This document shows positions 18,323 to 26,854 of a stretch of 64,000 nucleotides of DNA, one piece after another; within the stretch, counting starts at the first letter, position 1, and every line of letters starts with the position of its first letter. This DNA comes from Legionella drozanskii LLAP-1 (GTDB lineage Bacteria > Pseudomonadota > Gammaproteobacteria > Legionellales > Legionellaceae): NCBI RefSeq assembly GCF_001467585.1, contig NZ_LNXY01000020.1, forward strand, positions 989,074 to 1,053,073, read 5' to 3'. The position numbers and the translations under genes are program-made. The notes beneath the pieces were generated by a model that saw nothing but the letters and a program-made list of their open reading frames with translations, ran no database searches and was not told the DNA's origin.

Positions 18323-18943
18323 TTAACTGGTCAGTTCGATTGCATCAGCTTTATTGCGCATGATCCACTGAAGTGTGATTCCATAAACTGGGACAAAAGT
18401 CAGTAAACTAATGGTTATTTTAACTAACAAATCCACCGTCGCAATTTCAAACCAGTGCGCACTCAAAAATGGATTAATGCTATGATAAAACGCCACAAAA
18501 AAGAAACAAAAAGTATCGAATAAGTTACCAAACACATTTGAAACACTAGGAGCAATCCACCATTGCTTCAGTTGACGTAATTTGTGAAAAATAGTGATAT
18601 CCAATAATTGCCCCAGCACATAAGCCGTCAAACTTGCCAAAGCCACGCGCAATGAAACACTATTGAACACGAAAAGCTCATTTTGATTACAGTAATTTGA
18701 AATAAAGAAAGAACAAATAAGACCGGGCAGCATTGCCAGAAGAACGATTTTTCTTGCCTTTTCCGGTCCTAATAAACGTGTACTTAAATCAGTTAAAATA
18801 AAGATTAAAGGATAAGTAAATGCTCCGTAAGTCGTGCGAAATCCGAAACATATAAAAGGAAATTGCACCAAGCTATTGCTAAGAGCAATAATACTCACAT
18901 GCGCAAAAACTAACCAGGCAACTTTGTTGTCGCTAAAATGCAT
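18323..18943 (-). CDS. yhhQ: YhhQ-type queuosine-precursor (preQ0/preQ1) transporter
   Basis: About 206 residues, six membrane helices. Strong match to E. coli YhhQ/VUT family: F-.TT-.GAF-.-P-.I-F-..TDL-.-R near residue 40, a mid-protein A-Y-.L-G-Q-.L-D-I block, and W-W-.A-P-..S-..G-N-..D-T. It imports 7-cyano-7-deazaguanine for tRNA queuosine. The ATG at 18943 (MHFSDNK) aligns with family starts; upstream in-frame starts at 18970 (ATG) and 18988 (TTG) would add poorly conserved residues. The exact start is uncertain. Confidence 0.82.
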   Translation of the reverse strand: MHFSDNKVAWLVFAHVSIIALSNSLVQFPFICFGFRTTYGAFTYPLIFILTDLSTRLLGPEKARKIVLLAMLPGLICSFFISNYCNQNELFVFNSVSLRVALASLTAYVLGQLLDITIFHKLRQLKQWWIAPSVSNVFGNLFDTFCFFFVAFYHSINPFLSAHWFEIATVDLLVKITISLLTFVPVYGITLQWIMRNKADAIELTS

Positions 18944-19048
18944 TGAAGGCCATGTATAAAAATAAATCATTATTACATGAGTAAACAAAATCCTTCAAGC
19001 ATTCTTGAGGAGAAAAAATAGTCGACTGATCTCACCCTAGCACGGCGA

Positions 19049-19435
19049 TTAATGTAAAAAGGCTCTATAAAGCAAATATAAGCCGACAAGAATGTAAATT
19101 AGCGCTGAAACAATGACATAAGTTGGATTCTTAAGCCATCCTTTTGCAATTTTAATACCCACTTCTGGAGCAAACAGACGCAACAGACCGCCCAGCAGAA
19201 CTAACCAAGCAATTAGGGTAACAATCACAGGCCATCCCATCACCCAAACATTATGGCTGAGCACCAACAATAGCCCCAAAATCAGAGTTAGGGATGCAAT
19301 GAGCACCATAAGTGCGCTATCCGATATAAGATCAGTAATTACTGTTTTGAGGGTTTGTCGACGTATAACTAAAAACAAACCTATAATCACTAGATAAAAA
19401 CCGAGTAGCTTTGCTAAAAAAATCGTAAGTTCCAT
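19049..19435 (-). CDS. Small integral membrane protein, four helices
   Basis: 128 residues, almost wholly hydrophobic, with helices at about 3-24, 38-58, 65-88 and 104-125. There is a G-L-L-R-L-F-A-P-E region after helix 3. No enzyme or transporter family recognised; it resembles small conserved hypothetical membrane proteins of Legionellales. GGGGAA precedes the ATG. Function unknown. Confidence 0.55.
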   Translation of the reverse strand: MELTIFLAKLLGFYLVIIGLFLVIRRQTLKTVITDLISDSALMVLIASLTLILGLLLVLSHNVWVMGWPVIVTLIAWLVLLGGLLRLFAPEVGIKIAKGWLKNPTYVIVSALIYILVGLYLLYRAFLH

Positions 19436-19596
19436 GGCAATTCCCCAATATTCTGAATGAGTTATCCATACTATAAGTATAGTTGAACAATATTTTTATA
19501 AGTGCAATATGTCTGTATTTTTTGCACTATTTTGGATTATCGTCTACTTTTTACACTAAGTACTTTTAATAGAGGTTTTTACTGTCAGGAGAGCAA

Positions 19597-19860
19597 ATGA
19601 TCGAATATAACTATAAAAATTTTAAGATATATTACGATATTGAATTAGATAAAAAATCAACAAAATTATATACAGCAGACGGTTATATTTTTACTTCTGT
19701 AGACAAAAAAAATCCCGTCTTAGCAAGAAGATTTCATACGGAACATACTTCGAAAAGAGGTGTGACAACTGCAATCAAACGACTTATTGAAAATTATATC
19801 GATTTTGAATGGGAAGAGTTCTACGAAGTGCATGGTAAGGAAAAGAAAATAGTGAATTAA
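19597..19860 (+). CDS. Small hypothetical soluble protein
   Basis: 87 residues, rich in Tyr, Lys and Glu, no signal peptide or membrane helix and no recognised family. The strong ribosome site CAGGAGAG 5 bases before the ATG and the lack of any overlapping alternative support it as real. It lies 86 bases before the large kinase-like gene; a PmrA-like box between them suggests separate transcription. Confidence 0.55.
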   Translation: MIEYNYKNFKIYYDIELDKKSTKLYTADGYIFTSVDKKNPVLARRFHTEHTSKRGVTTAIKRLIENYIDFEWEEFYEVHGKEKKIVN

Positions 19861-19886
19861 TTAAGAGAATCTTATTTTGATGAATT

Positions 19887-19922
19887 GTTAATTATTCCTT
19901 AAGCTTTTATTTGTTATTATAC
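19887..19922 (+). promoter_or_regulatory. PmrA-box-like element and -10 of the kinase-like effector gene
   Basis: GTTAAT (19887-19892) and CTTAAG (19898-19903) form two TTAA half-sites exactly 11 bases apart, the spacing of the PmrA regulatory element (cTTAATatT repeats) found upstream of many L. pneumophila effector genes. A -10-like TATTAT (19915-19920) follows at a suitable distance, 26 bases before the ATG. Only half-site cores match, so this is suggestive. Confidence 0.45.
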
Positions 19923-19946
19923 CCCCATTCTTTTTTGGGGCCCTTC

Positions 19947-22900
19947 ATGCCTAAATTCGTCTATAACGGCCAAATTTTAACTAAATTTAAAGATAAAACC
20001 GCAGGTAAGAATAAAAGTCCTGTTGATGGTTTTTATGAAACTGATGATGAACCCAAGAAAAAGTATTTTATTAAAAAACCCGCCGACCAAAGAGAATTGT
20101 TCATTGAAGGCTTAATAGGGAAATTATTTATTAAGCTCAAAGAGAAGGGGCTAATTGAGAAAGAATATCATCGTTCTCTTGTTTGTGCTGACTTCATTCA
20201 ATGTGAGGATGGCAGTTACGCCCTCATTCAACCCTGCGAAAATTTTGATGAACTTTTTAAGCTGATTGGCACAGGCCACAGAGATGGTTCAGATCGCGAC
20301 CCACTTTATGAAATGTTTTATGGTGCCTCGCTTTATCCAGGGCTAACTAATCTGGGTGCCTACTTTGGTCTATCTTCCGTTCTCATGTTAGCAATCCTTG
20401 TTGGAAACTACAGTGTCCACAGTGGTAATATTGTCGTTTTGAAAGACGAATTTGAAACTGAACAAGGAAAAGTTAAACAATTCGCTGGTATTGACAATGG
20501 CGCTGCTAACCGTGATTTTGCCCACCCTGACAATAACGGGGACGATATCCTTATTCCTCGTGAATATAAAGGAACAACAAATACCGCCTGGTTCACCAAA
20601 GGTTATATAGCAAATTATCAAAACATCAAAAATCTACGTCCCAGCATGCGTAAGCATGCAGAGAAACTCAAAGAAAAATTAGCCGACAAATTTGGGCCTA
20701 CCTTATTTGCTGATCTTATGACTGAGATTTTTAAAGAGCTCCCTGCCGATTTGTTAAAACCTGAGGACGAAAAGACTCGCCAATCTTTAGCTAAATATAT
20801 GGCTATTGACGGATTTGAAACAGCAACGTTTGGAAAAAATGGTAATTTCCAAGCAGTTCATAAGGACTATGTCGATACTTTAAATAAACGTTTAGGCAAA
20901 CTCTGTCAATTGCAGGAAGCCCCCGCTCTTGCGACAAACCCAAGTGCCGCTCTCTATCAAAGCGTCCTCTTTTCTGATCCGCCAAGCTCAATTTCAGCGG
21001 AACAACAAGAAATTCCGCTGAGCTCTGCGATAGATATGAAGGAAACAATTTCATTTCCAGAGCGAATGGAAAGTTGGCTGGAGCATTTTCAGCATCTGAA
21101 AACGCCTATTGATTTTACTAAGATTGACTATTCATTACTTACTCAGCAATTTAGCCACTATGTAGACGTTCTAGCACACCAAGCTGATCTCTATAATATA
21201 TGGGGACACGATTCTAGCTCCCCACACAACTTCTTGGTTCCTTCCGAGGAAATGTCGGATAAAGCTGAACATGGTTATGCCTTTGTTCCTCAATATCGAG
21301 AAGGCAGAATCTTACATCATTTATATACGTTCCAAAGCGTTGAGCAGCATGGCTTTAGTCGTTTCACTTATTATGACAAACTGGATGGCGAATTCCGTAA
21401 GACAGAAGCAGCTAATGGTTCAGCATGGCAAAAAATAACAGACGCCTTACATCAAGTACAAGGTATCTTAACCGCGATTAAACAATTACAACGAGCAACC
21501 GATAAAGAAGCCTTTATGGATGAAGAGGATATTCTACACTTTCGCAAAGTTCTTAATGCTCACTTACGAAATTATCTTGAAGCGTCCAAACAAATTAAGG
21601 ATTTATTTGCTTCACAAACTAACTTAGAACCTATTAATCAAGATAGTTTATTTTTCTATCCCATTAAGGATTCAGAGCTATTTAAAATGAGTGGTGATCA
21701 GCTACTGACTATTTGTTTTGAAGAACTGTACTCTATACAACCAGAATTGTTTGAATTTAGCCCTTTAGGCGCAAAAATAATTAGTGAAGATAAGCTTTGG
21801 GAAAAAATGAGTGCTGCCTATCCTGAGTCGACCTTCAAGCTTCGTTTTGATAATAAGAACGATAATAAAATGAATGCCTTAGCTACGTTGCGTACTAACT
21901 TTGTAGATTGTCGTACTAACTTAGCGCATTTTCATAAAATCCCTACCTTAACAGAAAAAGAAGGGGCTTTTGCTGAAATTGAGGAAGTACTTGATCAACT
22001 TCCTCCCCATTTACAAGCAATGCTTATGCAAGAGTTTGAAGGTGCACGTTCCCTTTTACTCTCATGGCAAACAGCGAATGGTACTTTCCATGAAAAACTC
22101 CGCGAATATTACACGAAGCAAACTAAGCTGCAAAAAATTGAAGCCTATCAACCTGTCATGGACGCATTTTATGATTTACCTAATCCTTTACAGCAAGCAC
22201 ATCAAAAAACCTTCGACGAGTTCACGAAAGACCATAGAGCATTAGTCGAAGAGTACAAAAAGGAATGCCGTTTTCTTGATGCTTGTGGTGATTTTGATGC
22301 CGCGCAAACCTTGACTGACAAGCTAGTCTTTGTTGCCAACATTCGCGATGCCTTTGAGGCATTACCTGTGGGAATAAAGGAAAATCACCTAGATCAATTT
22401 AGTCAATTCACCAACTTTGAAGTTTGTCACGATAGAATAGTTGGTTTTCATCAAGCGACTACTTTGCCAGAAAAAGAACAAGCTTTCGCTGAAATAGAGG
22501 AATTGCTCAGTCAACATATTCCCCAATATCGAGAACTGTTCAAAGAAGAGCTTGAAATCGCAAACTCCATTTTGAGTACCTGGCGAAAAAAAGATGACAG
22601 TTTCTTAGAAAAACATCGCGTATATTACGTGATGCCAACCAAACAAAGAACTGCAGCTTATCAGCCTGTGATAGACGCATTTGACGAATTGTCCGAGGAG
22701 TTGCGGAAAGTACATCAAGAGACATTCGATGCTTTTAGGCAAAGCCATGAAACGCTAGTCGATACGCTTCGTAAAGAAGAACTTTATGAGCAAGCTCGTC
22801 GTCTTTTTGATGCAGCACCCACCTTAGCGGCTAAAATAGCCACCTTTGACCAGCTAAAGAAGGCATTTGAGCAATTACCTTCTGATGTGAAAGAAATTTT

Positions 22901-23558
22901 TCAAGGTCTATTCAATCAAGTTAAATCGGATCATGAGAACATTTATCTCAAACTAAGAGATAATCAAATTGTTGATTCAGAAACATCAAGCGTATCTATC
23001 GAGAAGGTATTACTGAAAATCAATACCAGTGGAGAAGTCGCTCAACGACTAAAATCAGCCGCTATTTCAGATAGGATTTTGTGGCAAGCGATTGCAACAG
23101 GTAAAAAAGAACAATTATCGACAGAAATTGCTAATGATTTGCTAGTTTTAATAAAATATCGGGATACCCAGGTTCAAGCAGATCCTAGCGATGCGGCTTA
23201 TGTTGGGGAAATTAATGATTTCTATCAAGACTCCTTAAGTATCCGATTATCCACAGCACCTATAAAAGAGCAGGCATCGCAAATCATTAATGCAGCTGAA
23301 ACTAAATTTAATCATCGTGATAAATATAAACGCGCATTTGCTGATGTAATCATGATCTTAGGGGTTATGTTTGGTGGATTGGGGGCTATATTTATGCTGG
23401 CTCGCAAATTTGTATTTAGTACTTCTCTTCTTTTTAGCCAGGCACAAACTAATAGGCAAACAGTTCTGATGGACAATTGGATGCAAAACAACAATGAGCT
23501 AGACAACAAGGAAGAGACCTGTCTGTTTCATGAACCACCAGCCATTTCGGTGAAGTAG
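19947..23558 (+). CDS. LepB-like kinase-fold protein with helical repeats; Dot/Icm effector candidate
   Basis: 1203 residues from ATG 19947 (12 upstream codons of the open frame look non-coding). Residues 1-200 resemble the lipid-kinase-like N-terminus of Legionella LepB: FIKKPADQRELFIEG (candidate ATP Lys 43/44), VGNYSVHSGNIVV (H158..N161, catalytic loop) and GIDNGAA (D183, DFG equivalent). Residues 330-600 may correspond to LepB's Rab-GAP region, not proven. Residues about 674-1007 hold six related 50-65-residue helical repeats. One membrane helix (about 1132-1156) precedes a polar tail containing NKEETC, like translocation-signal tails. Likely role: phosphoinositide or Rab control at the vacuole, inferred. 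Confidence 0.6.
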   Translation: MPKFVYNGQILTKFKDKTAGKNKSPVDGFYETDDEPKKKYFIKKPADQRELFIEGLIGKLFIKLKEKGLIEKEYHRSLVCADFIQCEDGSYALIQPCENFDELFKLIGTGHRDGSDRDPLYEMFYGASLYPGLTNLGAYFGLSSVLMLAILVGNYSVHSGNIVVLKDEFETEQGKVKQFAGIDNGAANRDFAHPDNNGDDILIPREYKGTTNTAWFTKGYIANYQNIKNLRPSMRKHAEKLKEKLADKFGPTLFADLMTEIFKELPADLLKPEDEKTRQSLAKYMAIDGFETATFGKNGNFQAVHKDYVDTLNKRLGKLCQLQEAPALATNPSAALYQSVLFSDPPSSISAEQQEIPLSSAIDMKETISFPERMESWLEHFQHLKTPIDFTKIDYSLLTQQFSHYVDVLAHQADLYNIWGHDSSSPHNFLVPSEEMSDKAEHGYAFVPQYREGRILHHLYTFQSVEQHGFSRFTYYDKLDGEFRKTEAANGSAWQKITDALHQVQGILTAIKQLQRATDKEAFMDEEDILHFRKVLNAHLRNYLEASKQIKDLFASQTNLEPINQDSLFFYPIKDSELFKMSGDQLLTICFEELYSIQPELFEFSPLGAKIISEDKLWEKMSAAYPESTFKLRFDNKNDNKMNALATLRTNFVDCRTNLAHFHKIPTLTEKEGAFAEIEEVLDQLPPHLQAMLMQEFEGARSLLLSWQTANGTFHEKLREYYTKQTKLQKIEAYQPVMDAFYDLPNPLQQAHQKTFDEFTKDHRALVEEYKKECRFLDACGDFDAAQTLTDKLVFVANIRDAFEALPVGIKENHLDQFSQFTNFEVCHDRIVGFHQATTLPEKEQAFAEIEELLSQHIPQYRELFKEELEIANSILSTWRKKDDSFLEKHRVYYVMPTKQRTAAYQPVIDAFDELSEELRKVHQETFDAFRQSHETLVDTLRKEELYEQARRLFDAAPTLAAKIATFDQLKKAFEQLPSDVKEIFQGLFNQVKSDHENIYLKLRDNQIVDSETSSVSIEKVLLKINTSGEVAQRLKSAAISDRILWQAIATGKKEQLSTEIANDLLVLIKYRDTQVQADPSDAAYVGEINDFYQDSLSIRLSTAPIKEQASQIINAAETKFNHRDKYKRAFADVIMILGVMFGGLGAIFMLARKFVFSTSLLFSQAQTNRQTVLMDNWMQNNNELDNKEETCLFHEPPAISVK

Positions 23559-23817
23559 GTCATTTGCCATTACAGTTTAACTGTAGGTTGATTCTGAATC
23601 TCCGCGAAAGCGTGGCTGGGATGGTCATGTCTTAGATTCGCTTTGGGTAGGTGAGGAACTATCCCCAAGATCGTTGTCCCAGTTCAATTACTTTATCGCT
23701 AACCCAAAGATTAATTTCTCAGATCTCTGTATAAACGATGAAAAATCCTGTAACTTAACTCGATTATTGAAACAATTTAATCAAAACTAAGTTTACAATA
23801 GGAAGTGTAATCAGCTA

Positions 23818-25014
23818 ATGAACTGGATGCATTTTTCAACTCTTCGAAAATTAACTCTTATTTCTATCCTCGTGTTACTGGTAGGTTGTCATTCTATTGG
23901 GCCAAGACAAATTAGTTTGGATAGAGGACGTTACAATGACATCGTCCGCGAAACCGATGAAGCTCAATTCTTAAAAAATATTGTTCGCTTACGTTATGTT
24001 GAACCGACTTATTTCTTGAAGGTTACAGGAGTCACCTCATCCTATACCTTAAATTCTTCAATCACTGCAGATCCCAATGGGTCTTGGATGGGTGGAATAG
24101 ATAGTGGTCTTAGAACTAGTCTTAAAACTTGGGCAATGGGAGTAACTCCTACTCTTACTTATTCAGATTCTCCAACGATTAGTTATGCTCCACTCGACGA
24201 TGCTGAGTTTATCGGTGCTTTGTTAAGGCCCATCAGTTTTCGCGATGTTATTTTACTTTTTCATGGTGGTATTCACGATTCTCGTTTAATGTTTAGACTT
24301 ATTTTTGATCAGATAGGACGGTTTGATAATATTTCATTTTCCACAAGTTCTGGCTATCTCAAGGTTTCACATAGTTATGATGCTCAATTTAACCAATACC
24401 TCCTTTTTCTTGAAATAATGCACCAATTGATTATGAAAAAAGAATTATCCATTACCCCAATCAATTATGAAAAACAACTTGGGCTATTACTGCATTTTTA
24501 TAATGAGAACTCTCAAGGAGGCGCCAAGTTAAAAAAATTATTAAACCTTAAATCGAAATCATCTGATATTGCGCTGTTCAATGAAGGATTTGCTGCAAAT
24601 GCCGCTAATCGTAACGGCGAAGTTTCAATATCTCCACGGGTTGAAAGAAATATCGCTTTTGTAAATTTCCGTTCAGTGTATGGCATATTGACCTTTCTCT
24701 CTAATGCTGTCCAAGTTCCTCCTGCTGATCTTAAAAAATGTCGGTCCTATATAACGACTTATGAAGATGGAACACCTTTTGATTGGAGGAAAGTTATGAG
24801 AGGGATCATGACAATCTATAGTAGTCGAGAACTACCTAGAGATGCTTTTGTGAGAACCCAATACAATGGCTATTGGTTTTATATCAGTAATTCTGATATT
24901 GCTTCAAAAAGAACTTTTACTTTAGCAACTCGATTACTCATCTTAACAGCGGGAAGAGATAAGACTCCCACTCAAACTGCACCCGTTTTAACTTTGCCAG
25001 TTGGTGCACGTTAA
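23818..25014 (+). CDS. Conserved lipoprotein of unknown function
   Basis: 398 residues. The N-terminus has a hydrophobic stretch ending in a lipobox (LLVGC, Cys about 24), so the protein should be lipid-anchored and, with Ser/Ile after the Cys, probably sorted to the outer membrane. The following G-P-R-.I-..DR-..Y-N-..-.-..-.F-L-.N-I-V-R-L-R-Y-.-.P segment is conserved in a widespread proteobacterial lipoprotein group without assigned function. Weak RBS AGGAAG 12 bases upstream. The transposase remnant begins at the base after its stop. Confidence 0.65.
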   Translation: MNWMHFSTLRKLTLISILVLLVGCHSIGPRQISLDRGRYNDIVRETDEAQFLKNIVRLRYVEPTYFLKVTGVTSSYTLNSSITADPNGSWMGGIDSGLRTSLKTWAMGVTPTLTYSDSPTISYAPLDDAEFIGALLRPISFRDVILLFHGGIHDSRLMFRLIFDQIGRFDNISFSTSSGYLKVSHSYDAQFNQYLLFLEIMHQLIMKKELSITPINYEKQLGLLLHFYNENSQGGAKLKKLLNLKSKSSDIALFNEGFAANAANRNGEVSISPRVERNIAFVNFRSVYGILTFLSNAVQVPPADLKKCRSYITTYEDGTPFDWRKVMRGIMTIYSSRELPRDAFVRTQYNGYWFYISNSDIASKRTFTLATRLLILTAGRDKTPTQTAPVLTLPVGAR

Positions 25015-25137
25015 TGCATCAGGAAGACGAGCAATTAATTCCGGAGCCGCTTTACAGTCATGAACTTCGCCACCAGTGAGGTCAAACTCCATTGGAAAGC
25101 CGTAGCCATCAACAGCCCTCGGTATTTTTGTAGTATT
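25015..25137 (-). pseudogene. IS5-family transposase remnant
   Basis: Reading the minus strand from 25137 gives about 41 codons with the IS5-type DDE signature TTKIPRAVDGYGFPMEF, then DLTGGEVHDC, then PELIARLPDA. A stop precedes it, and the frame ends against the lipoprotein gene, so only the middle of a transposase survives. An overlapping 75-residue open frame on this strand is a shadow in another phase. Confidence 0.7.
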
Positions 25138-25285
25138 TCAACCTCTGGATTGGCCAATAGCCGCGATTTTACGAGTTTGCCCTTAATAATCCGGTCATAC
25201 TGATAATCTTGAACATCGTGTTCATCAACATCAAAAGAAGATAATTCCAAATTGTTACACAAGTACCCGCTTACCTATCAGATGA

Positions 25286-25395
25286 ATGTATTCTCAACCC
25301 TTTAATACACGGGAAGAAGCTCTTGCAGCTGAGCTAGGAATTAAAGGATGGAGTCGTAGAAAAAAAAGCGCTTAGATCTCAAGATTGGAGTAGCT
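25286..25395 (+). pseudogene. GIY-YIG endonuclease C-terminal remnant, frameshifted
   Basis: The plus strand encodes FNTREEALAAELGIKGWSRR followed by a run of eight A bases. In the next phase it continues KKALRSQDWSS-stop. This is the usual C-terminus of small GIY-YIG nucleases (REKQIKGW-.R-.KK-.ALI-..DW). The N-terminal catalytic part is missing, and the A run carries a frameshift. Confidence 0.55.
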
Positions 25396-25406
25396 GAAAC
25401 ATTATG

Positions 25407-25445
25407 CTTCGAGGCGGCGCTAATGCGCCTCCTCAGCATGAACGG
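25407..25445. repeat. REP-like palindrome
   Basis: GAGGCG (25411-25416) and CGCCTC (25426-25431) form a hairpin within CTTCGAG...CTCAGCATGAACGG, similar to the core of the element at 16374-16624. The adjoining 25446-25714 is AT-rich without a recognised gene; it should hold the promoter of the HAD-like gene. Confidence 0.5.
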
Positions 25446-25714
25446 ATTAGAAACCTATAAATTCCATTTCTCAACCAATACTTAGGGCTAATTGGAAGCT
25501 CAAGCCGCGTGACTACGGGGAGGAGCAAATGTCAACAGCCCTTATTTTAGCCCAAGCCAAAAAATACTAATCAAACACATCTTGCCTAATAATTTCACAA
25601 TATGAGCGATACATTTGACAAAAATAGCGCTTCTAGTATAACATTCAACCAGAATAGATATTCAAACAATTGTATATCTATTATTCAATTACGCTAATTA
25701 GGAAAACATCGCTA

Positions 25715-26731
25715 ATGCACTATCCTTACACCATTGTCGATATTTACGATTTTGATCGAACGATTTCTAGAGAACATACTGCTGGAAAGCAGGATGATTA
25801 TGAAGCAAAATACAACACCAAATCAGGCCTTGATGAACGAGTTGTCCATAAGGACAATCGATTTTCCGCAGTCGCGACCTTTCATCAAGATCCTAGGTAT
25901 GTTTTATCTTATTTCTTGCCGCTTTTAAAATTAGAAGAAAAAGATGTCGAAAAAACAGAGGTTGACCTGTTTGAATATCATCAATTCACTAAATTTTATT
26001 TCAAAGATTGTCCGCAGCCCTTTATTGTTGCAACTCCTCGGCTAGACAATTATGAAAAAAATAGAGATATTATCTGGTCTAACGGCAAAAATCTCATGCT
26101 AACGTCCCTGAGAGACGCCATACCTAGCTCTGAATATCATTATTATGATGATACCGAGAAATGCTATGTTCAGGCTTATTCTTTAAACTTTCTCCATTGT
26201 TATCACGTCAACGCAGCAGCGTCCGAATTTAGTTTCCTCGGGACACGCCAACCTGGTCCAGGAGCAGAATTGGAAAATTATCTTAACTGCTATCTCCTTT
26301 ATGCCAAAGAACAATTAAAGATATCGAGAAAAGAAGGTACAATGAGTCAGCTAGGAGAATCGCTTCGCTCATTATCCATCTATGCTAAAAACTCTTCTGA
26401 GGGAAAGGAGAAAGAGCAAGAGAAAGAATTAGAATCCTCTTCAGAATTGGTGGCCAAAACGAAGGAATCTTCGCAAGAAATCAGCTTACTAGTTAAACAA
26501 ATTCCAGTGATCAAAAATCTAATTCAATTCTTAGACTCAGATTCAACCAATGAGGTCGAGGGCTTAGAATTGTTACGCGAAGGAGAGCTTGGGTCTTTCA
26601 TTAAAAAATGGGAACTAAAAGCTGAGACTTCTTTAGAGCAGTTTATTTCTCAAGTACAAAAAAACAGAGTATCAGCTGAGGGTTACGTATCCGGGGAGGA
26701 TTATGACGATCTATCCTCCTATCCCCTCTAA
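25715..26731 (+). CDS. HAD-fold phosphatase-like protein; effector candidate
   Basis: 338 residues from ATG 25715 (AGGAAAA about 10 bases upstream). The N-terminal half has HAD-superfamily motifs in order: D12-F-D14-R-T (motif I nucleophile), IVATPR (T107, motif II), a Lys in the KN/SNGKN region (motif III) and YYDDTEK (D145/D146, motif IV). So an active aspartate-based phosphatase is plausible. The C-terminal 130 residues are Ser/Glu-rich (KEKEQEKELESSSE) with a final acidic segment, resembling E-block type translocation tails. It stands alone in an accessory region. Effector status is inferred. Confidence 0.6.
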   Translation: MHYPYTIVDIYDFDRTISREHTAGKQDDYEAKYNTKSGLDERVVHKDNRFSAVATFHQDPRYVLSYFLPLLKLEEKDVEKTEVDLFEYHQFTKFYFKDCPQPFIVATPRLDNYEKNRDIIWSNGKNLMLTSLRDAIPSSEYHYYDDTEKCYVQAYSLNFLHCYHVNAAASEFSFLGTRQPGPGAELENYLNCYLLYAKEQLKISRKEGTMSQLGESLRSLSIYAKNSSEGKEKEQEKELESSSELVAKTKESSQEISLLVKQIPVIKNLIQFLDSDSTNEVEGLELLREGELGSFIKKWELKAETSLEQFISQVQKNRVSAEGYVSGEDYDDLSSYPL

Positions 26732-26765
26732 AATATAGCTGCTCTTTGGATATGAGCAAGCAGGG

Positions 26766-26794
26766 GTAGGTCAGGCCTGGTTGGCCCGACCTAC
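26766..26794. repeat. Small palindromic repeat (GTAGGTC...GACCTAC)
   Basis: A hairpin of GTAGGTC, GGCC, then GGCC, GACCTAC. It is the second copy of the family seen at 5943-5968 and again lies between convergent genes. Confidence 0.55.
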
Positions 26795-26854
26795 GCCTAC
26801 GCTCCCGGTTTGTAGGCGGTACGTAGGTAGAGACTATTACGATTGCTTGGCTTT

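Noticed and set aside
25035..25262. 75-residue open frame on the minus strand
   Set aside because: The recognisable IS5 transposase signature lies in another phase over the same bases (25015-25137), so this frame is a by-product of decayed DNA.
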